A DNA stretch of 64,000 bases from NCBI GenBank assembly GCA_965207805.1, contig OZ242312.1, positions 2,728,001 through 2,792,000 on the forward strand, given 5' to 3'. The notes below the pieces were generated by a model that did not search any database, was not told the DNA's origin, and was given only the letters and a program-made list of their open reading frames with translations. Position numbers and translations under genes: made by a program. Positions 52,222 to 61,293 of the stretch are shown here, in pieces; position 1 is the first letter of the stretch, and each line of letters starts with the position of its first letter. Origin of the DNA: Palauibacter sp965207805 (lineage in GTDB: Bacteria > Gemmatimonadota > Gemmatimonadetes > Palauibacterales > Palauibacteraceae).

Positions 52222-54522
52222 TCAGAGGCCGATCGAGCCTTCGAGGCAGGACCGGGGGACGTCGAAGGCGTCGACGAGGGGGATGGCCTGGGGGCGGACT
52301 TCGGCGCAGAGCGCGGTCACGGTGCGGCGGATGGCCTTGCTCTTGGGCGGATCCAGATAGCCCTGCTCGAGGAACCACGCCGCCTCGCGCTCGATCGTGG
52401 CGAGCGCGTAGAGGGAGCGCAGGCGCTCGAGCCACTCCGCGACGCCGGAACTCGGCGTCCGCCGCTCGGCCGCGATCATGGAGCGCAGGATCTCGCACTC
52501 GACGTGGGCCCGGGCGGCCGTGAGCGCGTGGTGCTGGCAGTCCGTGAGGGCGTCGAACGAGGTCATCCCGCGCGCGATCCGGTGGCGAACCCGACGGGCG
52601 AGCGAAAGCACGAGGTCCGAGCGGCGGGCGTCGAGCACCGCGTCGTGGAACCCGGGGTCGCGGAGGTGGGCTTCGCCCGTCTTTCGTGAGATGACCCAGT
52701 TGCGCTCGGCCATGGCGCGGCGGGCGCGGCCGGCGGCGAAGCGCGCGATCCCGAGCGCGCCGAGATCCCCGAACTGCTGGCGGAAGCCCGTGAGGAGATC
52801 CTTCGCCACGAGCTGCATGAGGACGGTGTTGTCGCCCTCGAAGGTCGTGAAGACGTCGCTGTCCGCCTTGAGCGCCGCGAAGCGGTTGTTCGCGAGGTAG
52901 CCGCGCCCTCCGCACGACTCCCGGCATGCCTGGATGGCGTCCGTCGCATGCCACGTGGCGCTGGCCTTGAGCCCGGCCGCGGCCGCCTCGAGGCGTCGCC
53001 GGTCCGCCGCAGCCCCGATCTCCGATTCGTCGGGGTCCCCTGGTTGAGCGGTGACCGCGGCCACGTACTCCGCCTGCAGGTCGTGGAGGGCGAAACTGAG
53101 CGCGTACGTCGCGGCGAGGCGCGGGAGCAGTCGCCGCTGGTGGGCGGGATAGTCGAGCAGAATGCGCTCGACTTCGCCGGTCGGACCGAACTGCCGGCGC
53201 CGCGCGCCATACCGGACCGCGATCGTGAGGGCGACCTTCGTCGCGCTGAGCGCCGCGCTCGCCACGGCCACGCGGCCGCTCACGAGGGTGCCGAGCATGG
53301 TGAAGAAGCGTCGGGCCGGGCTCGCGATCGGACTCCGATAGGCCCCCTCGTCATCGATGGAGGCGAAGCGGTCCAGGAGGTTCCCGCGCGGCACGCGCAC
53401 GCGATCGAAGTGGAGGCGTCCGTTGTCCACGCCGTTCAGGCCGAGCTTCTCGCCGCAGTCCTCGATCGTCACGCCGGGCAGCGGCACCCCATCCTCGCCG
53501 CGGATGGGGACGAGAACCGCGTGCACGCCGCGCCCTTCCCCCTCGACCTCGAGTTGCGCGAACACCGTGGCGAGGCGGCCGTCCCGCGCGGCGTTGCCGA
53601 TGTAGTCCTTGCGCGCCCCCGGCACCGGGGTGTGGACGACGATTTCCCGCGTCCCGGGGTCGTAGACCGCCGTCGTCTGAATGTCCTGGACGTTGGACCC
53701 GTGTAGCGTCTCGCTCATCGCGAAACACCCCGGGAGCGCCAGCGTGCCCGCGTCCCTCAGGTATTTCTCGTGGTGTCGACGCGAGCCGAGCTGGTGGATG
53801 CTGCCGCCGAAGAGCCCGAACTGGACGCCGAATTTCGTGAGCAGGCTGAGGTCGAAGAAGGCGAGCGTCTCGAAGGTGGCGATGAAGGCCGCGGGATCGT
53901 CGCCGCCCCCGAACTCCGCGGGATAGCTGAGGGCCCCGAGCCCCTCGTCTGCGAGCTCCCGGCACCACTCCGAGACCCTCGCGCGATAGTCGGCCGTCGA
54001 GAGGCCGGCCACCGCCTCGAACCGGCCGTCCGAGAGGAGCGCACACACGCGTGCCCTGGTCTCCGGGGCCGGACCGCCGAGGAAGCGCGCCATCGCGTCC
54101 GGGTCGAACCTGGGCTGGACGTCGGGAAGCGGCGCGATCGGCCGCGCCGGGTCGAAGAGGGTCGCCACGGCGTCCGGACCGCCAAGGCCCAGCGCCTCCT
54201 CGATGCGGAGGATGGCCGCGCGCTCCTCCCGCGTCGGGTGCTCGCCGTCGGCCTCCGCGATCGCGATGCCGAGTTCCGTGAGGGACCGCTTTCGCTCGGG
54301 CGAGACCTCCGCCGCCCGCCGCCGCACCTCATCGAGCAGGTGGAGGAGCCGCTCCGCCGAGGGCGGCGCCTCGGGATCGAGCCACTCCGCGAGGGCTCCC
54401 CCGGGAAGCCCCGCCCCGCGCAGGTGTTCGCGCAGCATGGCGAGTTCTTCGGCCGCGAGTTCCCCGTCGGCCCACGCGACATACAGGAGAGGATGAAAGG
54501 CGAGCGACCCCGGCTCGGCCAT
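52222..54522 (-). CDS. TerB-like domain fused to acyl-CoA oxidase/dehydrogenase
   Basis: A 766-residue flavoprotein. Residues 1-130 look like a TerB-type helical domain (YVAWADGELAAEELAMLREH, then IAIAEADGEHPTREERAAI). The rest is an acyl-CoA oxidase-like enzyme: SYPAEFGGGDDPAAF, CFAMSETLHGSNVQDIQTTA (FAD/substrate loop), QACRESCGGRGYLANNRFA, and FTTFEGDNTVLMQLVAKDLL, which holds the expected catalytic Glu. The C-terminal half has the extra helical domain of oxidases. A TerB fusion is unusual; it may tether or regulate the enzyme. Downstream of the CDGSH gene by six bases, so cotranscribed. Confidence 0.85.
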   Translation of the reverse strand: MAEPGSLAFHPLLYVAWADGELAAEELAMLREHLRGAGLPGGALAEWLDPEAPPSAERLLHLLDEVRRRAAEVSPERKRSLTELGIAIAEADGEHPTREERAAILRIEEALGLGGPDAVATLFDPARPIAPLPDVQPRFDPDAMARFLGGPAPETRARVCALLSDGRFEAVAGLSTADYRARVSEWCRELADEGLGALSYPAEFGGGDDPAAFIATFETLAFFDLSLLTKFGVQFGLFGGSIHQLGSRRHHEKYLRDAGTLALPGCFAMSETLHGSNVQDIQTTAVYDPGTREIVVHTPVPGARKDYIGNAARDGRLATVFAQLEVEGEGRGVHAVLVPIRGEDGVPLPGVTIEDCGEKLGLNGVDNGRLHFDRVRVPRGNLLDRFASIDDEGAYRSPIASPARRFFTMLGTLVSGRVAVASAALSATKVALTIAVRYGARRRQFGPTGEVERILLDYPAHQRRLLPRLAATYALSFALHDLQAEYVAAVTAQPGDPDESEIGAAADRRRLEAAAAGLKASATWHATDAIQACRESCGGRGYLANNRFAALKADSDVFTTFEGDNTVLMQLVAKDLLTGFRQQFGDLGALGIARFAAGRARRAMAERNWVISRKTGEAHLRDPGFHDAVLDARRSDLVLSLARRVRHRIARGMTSFDALTDCQHHALTAARAHVECEILRSMIAAERRTPSSGVAEWLERLRSLYALATIEREAAWFLEQGYLDPPKSKAIRRTVTALCAEVRPQAIPLVDAFDVPRSCLEGSIGL

Positions 54523-54528
54523 GGGCTG

Positions 54529-54972
54529 CTAGAGGCCCTCCGCCTCGAAGCCGATCTCCTTGTGCGACCCGTCGCAGAACGGCTTGTTCTTCGACGCGCC
54601 GCAGCGGCACAGCCACGGCTGCAGGAAGTGGGCGGACCCTTCGTGCCCGTCGCCGCTGATCTCCACGACGCCGTCGAAGTGCAACGGACCGTTCTCGTGG
54701 GCCGTGACGACGGCTTCCCCGGCCTCCCTCCCGGGCGGCGCCTCCGGCTCGGATGTCGCGCGGGTGGTGTCGATCGGGCCGGAGGCCGGGAATTCGATGT
54801 CGCGGTGCGCCCCGTCACAGAAGGGCTTGTTCGCGGACTGACCGCACCGGCACAGGGCGGCCTTCGGCTTCGCGATGCCGTCTTCCGCTCCCGCCGTGCG
54901 CACGCGCAGCGGACTCCGAACCAGGAGCGGGCCGTCGCCGCCACAGTGAACGATGCATCCGTTTGCCGTCAT
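54529..54972 (-). CDS. Protein with two CDGSH iron-sulfur domains
   Basis: A 147-residue protein with two copies of the CxC-x2-S-x3-P-x-C-D-G-x-x-H motif: CRCGQSANKPFCDGAH near residue 42 and CRCGASKNKPFCDGSH near 125. Each should bind a [2Fe-2S] cluster through three Cys and one His. The linker is acidic and flexible. No membrane helix is seen, so it is cytoplasmic. It heads the operon with the acyl-CoA oxidase fusion and the channel and may carry electrons for the flavoprotein; that link is inferred from position. Confidence 0.9.
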   Translation of the reverse strand: MTANGCIVHCGGDGPLLVRSPLRVRTAGAEDGIAKPKAALCRCGQSANKPFCDGAHRDIEFPASGPIDTTRATSEPEAPPGREAGEAVVTAHENGPLHFDGVVEISGDGHEGSAHFLQPWLCRCGASKNKPFCDGSHKEIGFEAEGL

Positions 54973-55000
54973 CTGATCTCCAATTGCGGTGGGTCCGCCG

Positions 55001-57400
55001 TCAGGGGACGAGTTCGGTTCGCCTCGGCTTGAGGAGGAAGACGCCCTCGAGCATGCTCGTCACGAGCACGGTCCCGCTCTCGAAGTACGGGAACGCGGTC
55101 CAGGCCCCGTTGAAGCCGGGAGGATCGGCGCCGTACGGCGTGGTGTCGAAGTGTCCGACCTCCCGCAGGTTCTCGGGGTCGCTGATGTCGATGACGCGGA
55201 AGCCGGCCTGGTAGTTGGCCTGGTACATCCGGTCGCCCTTCACGTAGAGATTGTGGTCCGTCGCGTTGTTGGGTCCGTAGTAGTCCGCGATCACGACGGG
55301 GTCATCGAGATCGGTCACGTCCCACACGATCGTCTTCGTCCGGTCCGTCGTGCCGACGAGTTCGTCGAGTTCGTCGTCCAGAAAGAAGTAGCGCCGGTCA
55401 TCGCTCAGCCACCCCTGGTGAATGTACGCGACGCCGGGGTACGCGGCGGCCGAGATCGGGCGCGGGTTCGACTTGTCCGTGACGTCGACGATCCGGAGCG
55501 CGGTCTCGTTCGACGCGAAGCACAGTTCCCGGCCCCGGTAGTCCATGTCGGGCCCGTCGTACACGAGGCACTGCGCGTCGTGCGTCCGTCCCTGGAAGAT
55601 GAGCCCTTCGGTGTCCGTGTAGCAGCCGGCGAACTCGGGCGCGAGCGGCTGGCGGATGTCGATCATCACGAGACCGCCGCCGCAGGTGTGCCCATCGCCG
55701 CTCGTGGAGACGGTGAAGGCCGTGCCCGCGCCGGTATCGATGATGAGGTTGTGGGCGCTCCCGATTCCGTCCCAGCGGAGGTCGGGCGCGAACTCCACGG
55801 GGGGGTTCGCCACGTCGCGCAGGCGGGTGAGATCGAAGACGACGAGACCGTGCGCGCCGGCCCCATCCCCGGTGAAGAAGAGGTGGTCGGCGTAGACCTT
55901 CAGGTCGCGGGCGCCGCTGCGGTTCGCGGGGATGACGCCGAGATACACGGGGTTGACGGCGTCGGTGACGTCGACGATCGCGGCCCCGCCGGAACGACCG
56001 ACGAGGCCGTATTCGCGGCCCGTCTCGGGGTCCGTCCAGCCCCACGCGTCGCTCACGCGCTCCCCGGGTTCGGCGCCGATGGAGGCGAGAGGGAGGTACG
56101 CCTGCAGGTCGACGTCCGCGCAGTCGAAGCCGGCCGCGCGGTCATCCTCGCAGCGCACCTCCGCTGACGTCACCGCGACGGGCGGACTCCCGGGGCGCAA
56201 CCAGACGGGGCCCGACCAGGAGCCGTCCTCCGCCGCCTCGTAGACGGCCGCGAGCCCCGCGCTCCCCTCGGCTGCCGGGCTGCCGACCACGGCGAGGCCG
56301 GGGCGAAGGGCGAGGGCGGATCCGAAGCCCGCCACGAGAGCGGCACCCTCGGGCGCGAAGGAACGATCGGCGCGCCATTCCCCGTCGGCGTTCGCGCGGC
56401 TGAAGGCATCGACCCGGCCCCGACCGTCCTCCGCCCCCGGCGCTCCGACGATCAGTTCGTCTCCGGCGGCCGCGAGCGCGGCCCCGAAGCGCTGGCCCGG
56501 CCCGGAAGCGCCCGGGAGCAGCGTCGCGGCTTCGGCCCAGTCGCCCGCCGCCCCCCGGGCGAAGAGCACCACGCGGCCGACCGACCCATCCGCGTTGGGC
56601 GCGCCCACGGCGAGTTCGCCATCGCCGGTGAAGAGGACGCTGGTGCCCAGGCCGGCGCCCCCGCCCAGCGCGGGCGAATCGAGCGCCGCCGCCGGGCTCC
56701 ACGCCCCGTCGGCCCCGCGGGCGAACACGTACACCGTGCCCGCACTTCCCTGTCCCGGCGCCCCGACCGCGGCCAGCCCGCCGCGCACCGCCATCGCCGC
56801 CCCGTAGCGCGCGTTGGCCCGGAGATCTCCGGCTTCCAGCGAGCCCGCCGCGCTCCACGTTCCGTCCGTCCCGCGGGCGTAGACCCGAACCTCGGTGCGG
56901 GCGCCCCGCCCGCCCGGGGCCGAGACAAGCGCCACATCCCCGTCCGCGGCGACGACGCGCGCGGGCGGCTGCAGGATCGCCATCACCCGGCCCATGCTCA
57001 TTTCTTCGGGGGCCGCGCCAGCTTCGGTCCGGAGCTGCAGGGTGCCCGACTCCGCCCAGACGCCGTCCGCCCCGCGCGCGAACCCGTACGCGCCGATCAC
57101 GACCTGCGGATCCCCGCTCGCCGCGAGGAACCCGCCCTCCACCGGCGCCATGGTTCGGCCGAACGACTCGCCGAGAAGTGAACCCGCCGACCACACCTCC
57201 TGGACCTGCGACCAGCCGGAGTCGCCCTTCCCGAACACGAGCACCGACGCGGGCCCTCGGCCGAACGCCGGCTTGAGGACGAGGATCTCGTCCGCCGCCG
57301 GCGCCCATACCGCAGCCCCGAACCCGTCCTGCGCCGCCACCGGCCCGGCGCTGGCGCACGCGAACAGCGCAACCACTACGAGGTGCGGCGAGCGAGTCAT
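55001..57400 (-). CDS. Secreted choice-of-anchor-B/LVIVD-repeat protein
   Basis: A 799-residue exported protein. The signal peptide ends GPVAAQ. Residues 25-400 hold FG-GAP-like repeats of about 55 residues (GDELIVGAPGAEDGRGRV, GLAAVGAPGQGSAGTVYVFA). The second half has LVIVD-type repeats typical of choice-of-anchor-B proteins: GGAAIVDVTDAVNPVYLGVI, NETALRIVDVTDKSNPRPI and GFRVIDISDPENLREVGHF. Extracellular propeller-like binding is likely. ATG 57400 (or 57403) overlaps the trpA stop, so translation is coupled even though the functions seem unrelated. Confidence 0.82.
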   Translation of the reverse strand: MTRSPHLVVVALFACASAGPVAAQDGFGAAVWAPAADEILVLKPAFGRGPASVLVFGKGDSGWSQVQEVWSAGSLLGESFGRTMAPVEGGFLAASGDPQVVIGAYGFARGADGVWAESGTLQLRTEAGAAPEEMSMGRVMAILQPPARVVAADGDVALVSAPGGRGARTEVRVYARGTDGTWSAAGSLEAGDLRANARYGAAMAVRGGLAAVGAPGQGSAGTVYVFARGADGAWSPAAALDSPALGGGAGLGTSVLFTGDGELAVGAPNADGSVGRVVLFARGAAGDWAEAATLLPGASGPGQRFGAALAAAGDELIVGAPGAEDGRGRVDAFSRANADGEWRADRSFAPEGAALVAGFGSALALRPGLAVVGSPAAEGSAGLAAVYEAAEDGSWSGPVWLRPGSPPVAVTSAEVRCEDDRAAGFDCADVDLQAYLPLASIGAEPGERVSDAWGWTDPETGREYGLVGRSGGAAIVDVTDAVNPVYLGVIPANRSGARDLKVYADHLFFTGDGAGAHGLVVFDLTRLRDVANPPVEFAPDLRWDGIGSAHNLIIDTGAGTAFTVSTSGDGHTCGGGLVMIDIRQPLAPEFAGCYTDTEGLIFQGRTHDAQCLVYDGPDMDYRGRELCFASNETALRIVDVTDKSNPRPISAAAYPGVAYIHQGWLSDDRRYFFLDDELDELVGTTDRTKTIVWDVTDLDDPVVIADYYGPNNATDHNLYVKGDRMYQANYQAGFRVIDISDPENLREVGHFDTTPYGADPPGFNGAWTAFPYFESGTVLVTSMLEGVFLLKPRRTELVP

Positions 57401-58236
57401 CATTCTGCCTTCCTGCAAGAGTCGTTCTCGTGCACTGCGGCGGCGAGGGCGGCGGACAGCTCCCCGAAGGCGGCCTCGCCGCGGCCGAGGGCGGCGATGA
57501 GCGCGGATCCGACGACGACCCCGTCGGCCATGCCCGCGACCGCGGCGGCCTGCTCCGGCGTCGAGATGCCGAAGCCCACCGCCACCGGCAGCCGCACCAT
57601 CTTCCGGAGCCCTCTCACCTGGTCCTCGAGCGAGGCGTCCAGCGCCTTTCGCGCGCCCGTCACGCCGAGGCGGGAGATGTAGTACAGGAACCCGGAGGCG
57701 TGGCCAAGGATGGTCTCGAGGCGCGCTCTCGGCGTGGTGGGGGCCGCAAGCGGGATGAGGTCGAGCGAACCGGCGGCCAGCCGCCGCTCCAACTCCGGGT
57801 GCGAGCCCACGGGAAGGTCGGTGACGAGGAGTCCCGCTGCCCCCGCGGCCTCCGCCCGTGCCAGGAAACGCTCCACTCCCATGCGAAGAATCGGATTCAG
57901 GTACGAGAAGACGACGACCGGCGGCAGGTCGGCGGAGATTTCAGCCAACTGGTCCAGCGTGGATTCGACGGTGACGCCCTGCTCCAGCGCGCGCCAGCTC
58001 GCGGCCTGGATGGTCGGCCCGTCCGCGAGCGGGTCGCTGAACGGGATCCCCAGTTCGATGATGTCGGCGCCGTCCGCCGCCAGCCGCTCGAGCAGCCGGG
58101 GCGTGTCCGCCGGTCTCGGATACCCGCTGGACAGAAAGGGGATGAACGCCGCCCCCGCCTCCCGACCCTCGAACGCGCCCTCGATCCGCGATCCCGCGCA
58201 CGCGACGGCGGGCGCGGTGTCGCCGGCAGCGCTCAA
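57400..58236 (-). CDS. trpA: Tryptophan synthase alpha subunit
   Basis: A 278-residue TIM-barrel enzyme that splits indole-3-glycerol phosphate and passes indole to TrpB. FIPFLSSGYPRPADT, IIELGIPFSDPLADGPTIQ (catalytic Asp), VVVFSYLNPI, YYISRLGVTGAR and VAVGFGISTPEQAAAV match the family, with the catalytic Glu expected near residue 50. The TTG at 58236 overlaps the S9 peptidase stop. The end of trpB lies 5.6 kb upstream on the same strand with five other genes between, so the pair is split within one transcription run. Confidence 0.93.
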   Translation of the reverse strand: MSAAGDTAPAVACAGSRIEGAFEGREAGAAFIPFLSSGYPRPADTPRLLERLAADGADIIELGIPFSDPLADGPTIQAASWRALEQGVTVESTLDQLAEISADLPPVVVFSYLNPILRMGVERFLARAEAAGAAGLLVTDLPVGSHPELERRLAAGSLDLIPLAAPTTPRARLETILGHASGFLYYISRLGVTGARKALDASLEDQVRGLRKMVRLPVAVGFGISTPEQAAAVAGMADGVVVGSALIAALGRGEAAFGELSAALAAAVHENDSCRKAE

Positions 58237-60293
58237 AGGCCGCTGTCCTCCGCGTCCTCCTCCGTCGTCATGGCCGGCCGGTGCGTCCCCCACTTCTCGA
58301 ACCACTTCCTCAGGTAGAGCTGCGTGCGCAGGAAATTCGACGGCCGCGAGCTCGTCCCGTGCCACTCCCCCTGGAAGCGCACCATGACCGTCGGCACGCC
58401 CTCGTAGTGAAGCGCCTGGTAGAACTCCTCGGTCTGACCCATGGGCGTCCGCAGGTCCATTTCCCCCGTCATCAGCATCGTCGGCGTCGTCACGTTCTCC
58501 ACGTAGAAGATGGACGACCGGTCCATCCACTCCTCCTCGTCCTCCCAGAACGGTTTCTCGAAGGTGCGCAGGTAGGCGATCGCATCCGACGTCCCCATCG
58601 CGGACATCCAGTTCACGATGGGACAGTTCGCCGAGGCGGCCCGGAAGCGGTCCGTGTTCCCCACGATGTACGACGTGAGGATGCCGCCGCCCGAGCACCC
58701 GTACACGAACAGGTTGTCCCCGTCCACGTAGCCGCGGCGCAGCATCTCGTCCACGCCGCCCATGAGGTCGGGAAAGTCCGCGCCCGGATAGTCGTGGTTG
58801 ATCGCGTTCGCGAACTCCGTCCCGTATCCCGTGCTCCCCCGCGGGTTCGTGTAGAGGACGACATAGTCGTTCGAGGCGTGTTCCTGGAAGGCGAAGTTGA
58901 ACCCGCCGTTGTACATGCTGTGCGGCCCGCCGTGAATGGCGAGGATGAGCGGGTATTCGCGATTCGGATCGAAGTCGGGCGGCTTCACGATCCAGCCCTG
59001 GACCCGGAAGCCGTCCGTCGACTCGTACCACACCTCCTCCACCTCGCCGAGGGTCACGCCGTGGAGCACGTCCGCGTTGACGTCCGTGAGGCGGGTGGCC
59101 TCGCCCGGGTTCGAGAGAGAGAAGCGATAGAGGTCGCCGGGCTCGTGGTCGGTGGCGATCGTGCCAACCGCGGTGCCGTCCTCCGCGAAGGAGGAGAGGG
59201 AGAAGAGATGCGCCCCCTCGGTGAGCTGCGTGACGCCCCCGTCGACGGAGACGAAGTGGAGCTGCCGGTACCCTTCCCGGTTCACGTTGAAGTAGAGGCC
59301 GCTCCCGTCGGGCGCCCACTGGAAGCCGCCGGACTGCCGGTCGTAGTCCCCGGAGATGAGCCGCGAGCCGGACCCGTCCGGGTTCATGACGTAGATCTTC
59401 TGGTTCCGGTACGTGTCGCGGTGTTCGTCGCCGGCGGTATAGGCGATGAGGCGGCCGTCGGGCGAGGGCACGGCGCCCCCGTCGGGGCCGCGCCGGTCGG
59501 TAAGCTGCCGGATGGCCCCCGAGCCCACGGAGACGGCGTAGATCTCGGACTCCTGCCAGTGCTCGGGCCGGTCCCAGTCGGGCGCGCGGTAGGAGGAGAA
59601 GTAGATCTCGCTCCCGTCCGGGCTCCAGGCGATCCCGCCGTGGTTCCAGTCCCCCGTCGTGAGCTGGCGGGCCGCGCCTCCGTGCGCCGGGACGACGAAC
59701 ACATGCGTCCAGCCGGTGTCGACGTACCCCTGGCGGTCGCGCTTGTAGCCGGCGCGTTCGACGATCTTCGGCCCCTCGGTCCACGTCGCCCCGTCCGGCC
59801 GGGAGGGGAGATCGACGCCGGCGAAGTCCGCGCGGTCGTTCACCCGGCTCGTGAAGGCGATCCACTCTCCGTCCGGCGACCAGCGGGGAGAGGAGGGGCC
59901 GTTCTCGAGGCGGGTGACCTGGGTCGTGGCGCCCTCCTCGTCCATCCAGCGCACGAAGATCTGGCTCCCGGCGGGTTCGCCCGACGCCGTGAACAGGATG
60001 CGGGTGCCGTCGGGGGACCAGCGCGCTCCGCCGCCGTCGACGAGCGCGCGCTTCCGGCTGCCGTCCGCGTTCATCATGTAGAGGGACGACTCGCGGCGGT
60101 CGTTGACCTTGTCCACCCAGCCGCGGGTGTAGACGATCCGCGATCCGTCCGGCGAGATGCGGGGGTTGGAGACCGACTCCATGTCCATGTAGTGGTCGAG
60201 CGACAGCCGGCGCGTCTGGGCCGCCGCGTCCGCGGCGAGCGCTCCGGCGGCAATGGCTGTCAGCAGGGCGGCGCTTCCGAACTTCGTCTTCAT
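58233..60293 (-). CDS. Secreted S9-family (prolyl oligopeptidase-like) peptidase
   Basis: A 686-residue exported serine peptidase. The signal peptide ends ADAAAQ. A beta-propeller fills residues 30-420, with repeated SPDGSRIVYTR-type blades. The C-terminal alpha/beta hydrolase carries LFVYGCSGGGILTSY (nucleophile Ser in GxSxG), TGEMDLRTPMGQ (Asp) and FQGEWHGTSSRPS (His). The family cleaves peptides next to Pro or basic residues; specificity is not clear. Its stop overlaps the TTG of trpA. Confidence 0.9.
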   Translation of the reverse strand: MKTKFGSAALLTAIAAGALAADAAAQTRRLSLDHYMDMESVSNPRISPDGSRIVYTRGWVDKVNDRRESSLYMMNADGSRKRALVDGGGARWSPDGTRILFTASGEPAGSQIFVRWMDEEGATTQVTRLENGPSSPRWSPDGEWIAFTSRVNDRADFAGVDLPSRPDGATWTEGPKIVERAGYKRDRQGYVDTGWTHVFVVPAHGGAARQLTTGDWNHGGIAWSPDGSEIYFSSYRAPDWDRPEHWQESEIYAVSVGSGAIRQLTDRRGPDGGAVPSPDGRLIAYTAGDEHRDTYRNQKIYVMNPDGSGSRLISGDYDRQSGGFQWAPDGSGLYFNVNREGYRQLHFVSVDGGVTQLTEGAHLFSLSSFAEDGTAVGTIATDHEPGDLYRFSLSNPGEATRLTDVNADVLHGVTLGEVEEVWYESTDGFRVQGWIVKPPDFDPNREYPLILAIHGGPHSMYNGGFNFAFQEHASNDYVVLYTNPRGSTGYGTEFANAINHDYPGADFPDLMGGVDEMLRRGYVDGDNLFVYGCSGGGILTSYIVGNTDRFRAASANCPIVNWMSAMGTSDAIAYLRTFEKPFWEDEEEWMDRSSIFYVENVTTPTMLMTGEMDLRTPMGQTEEFYQALHYEGVPTVMVRFQGEWHGTSSRPSNFLRTQLYLRKWFEKWGTHRPAMTTEEDAEDSGL

Positions 60294-60386
60294 CCTTCGC
60301 TCCTTCGGCTTCGTGACCGGCCCGGGGTCGGGCCTGTCAGTATCGGAGATGAGCCGAACGGCGGCCAGCCGGATGCCGTCGACGGA

Positions 60387-61283
60387 CTAGAGGATGGCGG
60401 CGCCGAGGGCGGAGGCGACGAGGCCGACGCCGAGTTCGGCGGTCTGGTTGCGGTGGTCGAGGACGGGGTTGAGTTCGACGAGTTCCAGGCTCAACAGCTT
60501 TCCGGAGCGCCATGCCTTCTCGCACACGAGGTGCCCTTCGCGGTAGGTGAGGCCGCCGCGGACGGGCGTTCCCACGCCCGGCGCGATCCGCGGGTCGAGC
60601 GCGTCGACGTCGAACGAGAGGTGGAACCCGGCGGTTCCGGCGCCGGCGCGCTCCAGGGCCTCGTCCATGCAGGCCCCCACGCCGCGCTCGTCGATCTCGG
60701 ACATCGTGAACACGCGGACGCCCAGCTCCCGGATGAGCCGCTTCTCTCCCGCATCCAGCGACCGCGCGCCCAGGACGCTCACGTTTTCCGGCGCGACGCT
60801 CGCCCGGCCGGAGGTCAGTTGCGGCTCGCCGTGCCCCAGCAGCACCGCGAGCGACATCCCGTGAATGTTCCCGGTGGGCGTGGTGGCGGGGCGGTTCATG
60901 TCGGCGTGGGCGTCCACCCAGATGACTCCGATGGACGCCCCCCGGGACCGGTGGTGGTCGGCGACGGCCGCCACCGACCCGATCGAGAGCGAATGGTCTC
61001 CGCCGAGCACGAGCGGCGTGCAGCCCCGGGCCAGTCCTCCGCACACGAGTTTCCGCGTCTCCTCCGCCACGTGGATGATCTCATCCAGGAAGCGCAGTTC
61101 GTGCTCGCCCGCGTCCGTGGTCTCCAGCCCGCCGGCCGTCACGGTGCCCAGTTCGGTGATGCCGTGGCCGATGGCTTCGATCTCCCGGCTGATCCCGGCG
61201 ATGCGCAGAGCGGAGGGACCCATGTCCACGCCGCGGCGTCCGGCGCCGAGGTCGATGGAGACGGAGATCAGCGCAATGTCCAC
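60387..61283 (-). CDS. Arginase-family ureohydrolase (probable arginase)
   Basis: A 298-residue binuclear manganese enzyme. LVLGGDHSLSIG, VIWVDAHADMN and LSFDVDALDP supply the His and Asp metal ligands, and LLSLELVELNPVLD near the end carries the Glu. The short N-terminus (MDIALISVSIDLGAGRRGVDMGPSALR) fits arginases of Bacillus type (about 300 residues), so arginine to ornithine and urea is most likely; agmatinase or formiminoglutamase is less likely. GTG 61283. Starts ten bases after the binding protein. Confidence 0.9.
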   Translation of the reverse strand: MDIALISVSIDLGAGRRGVDMGPSALRIAGISREIEAIGHGITELGTVTAGGLETTDAGEHELRFLDEIIHVAEETRKLVCGGLARGCTPLVLGGDHSLSIGSVAAVADHHRSRGASIGVIWVDAHADMNRPATTPTGNIHGMSLAVLLGHGEPQLTSGRASVAPENVSVLGARSLDAGEKRLIRELGVRVFTMSEIDERGVGACMDEALERAGAGTAGFHLSFDVDALDPRIAPGVGTPVRGGLTYREGHLVCEKAWRSGKLLSLELVELNPVLDHRNQTAELGVGLVASALGAAIL

Positions 61284-61293
61284 CGGGCCGCGT

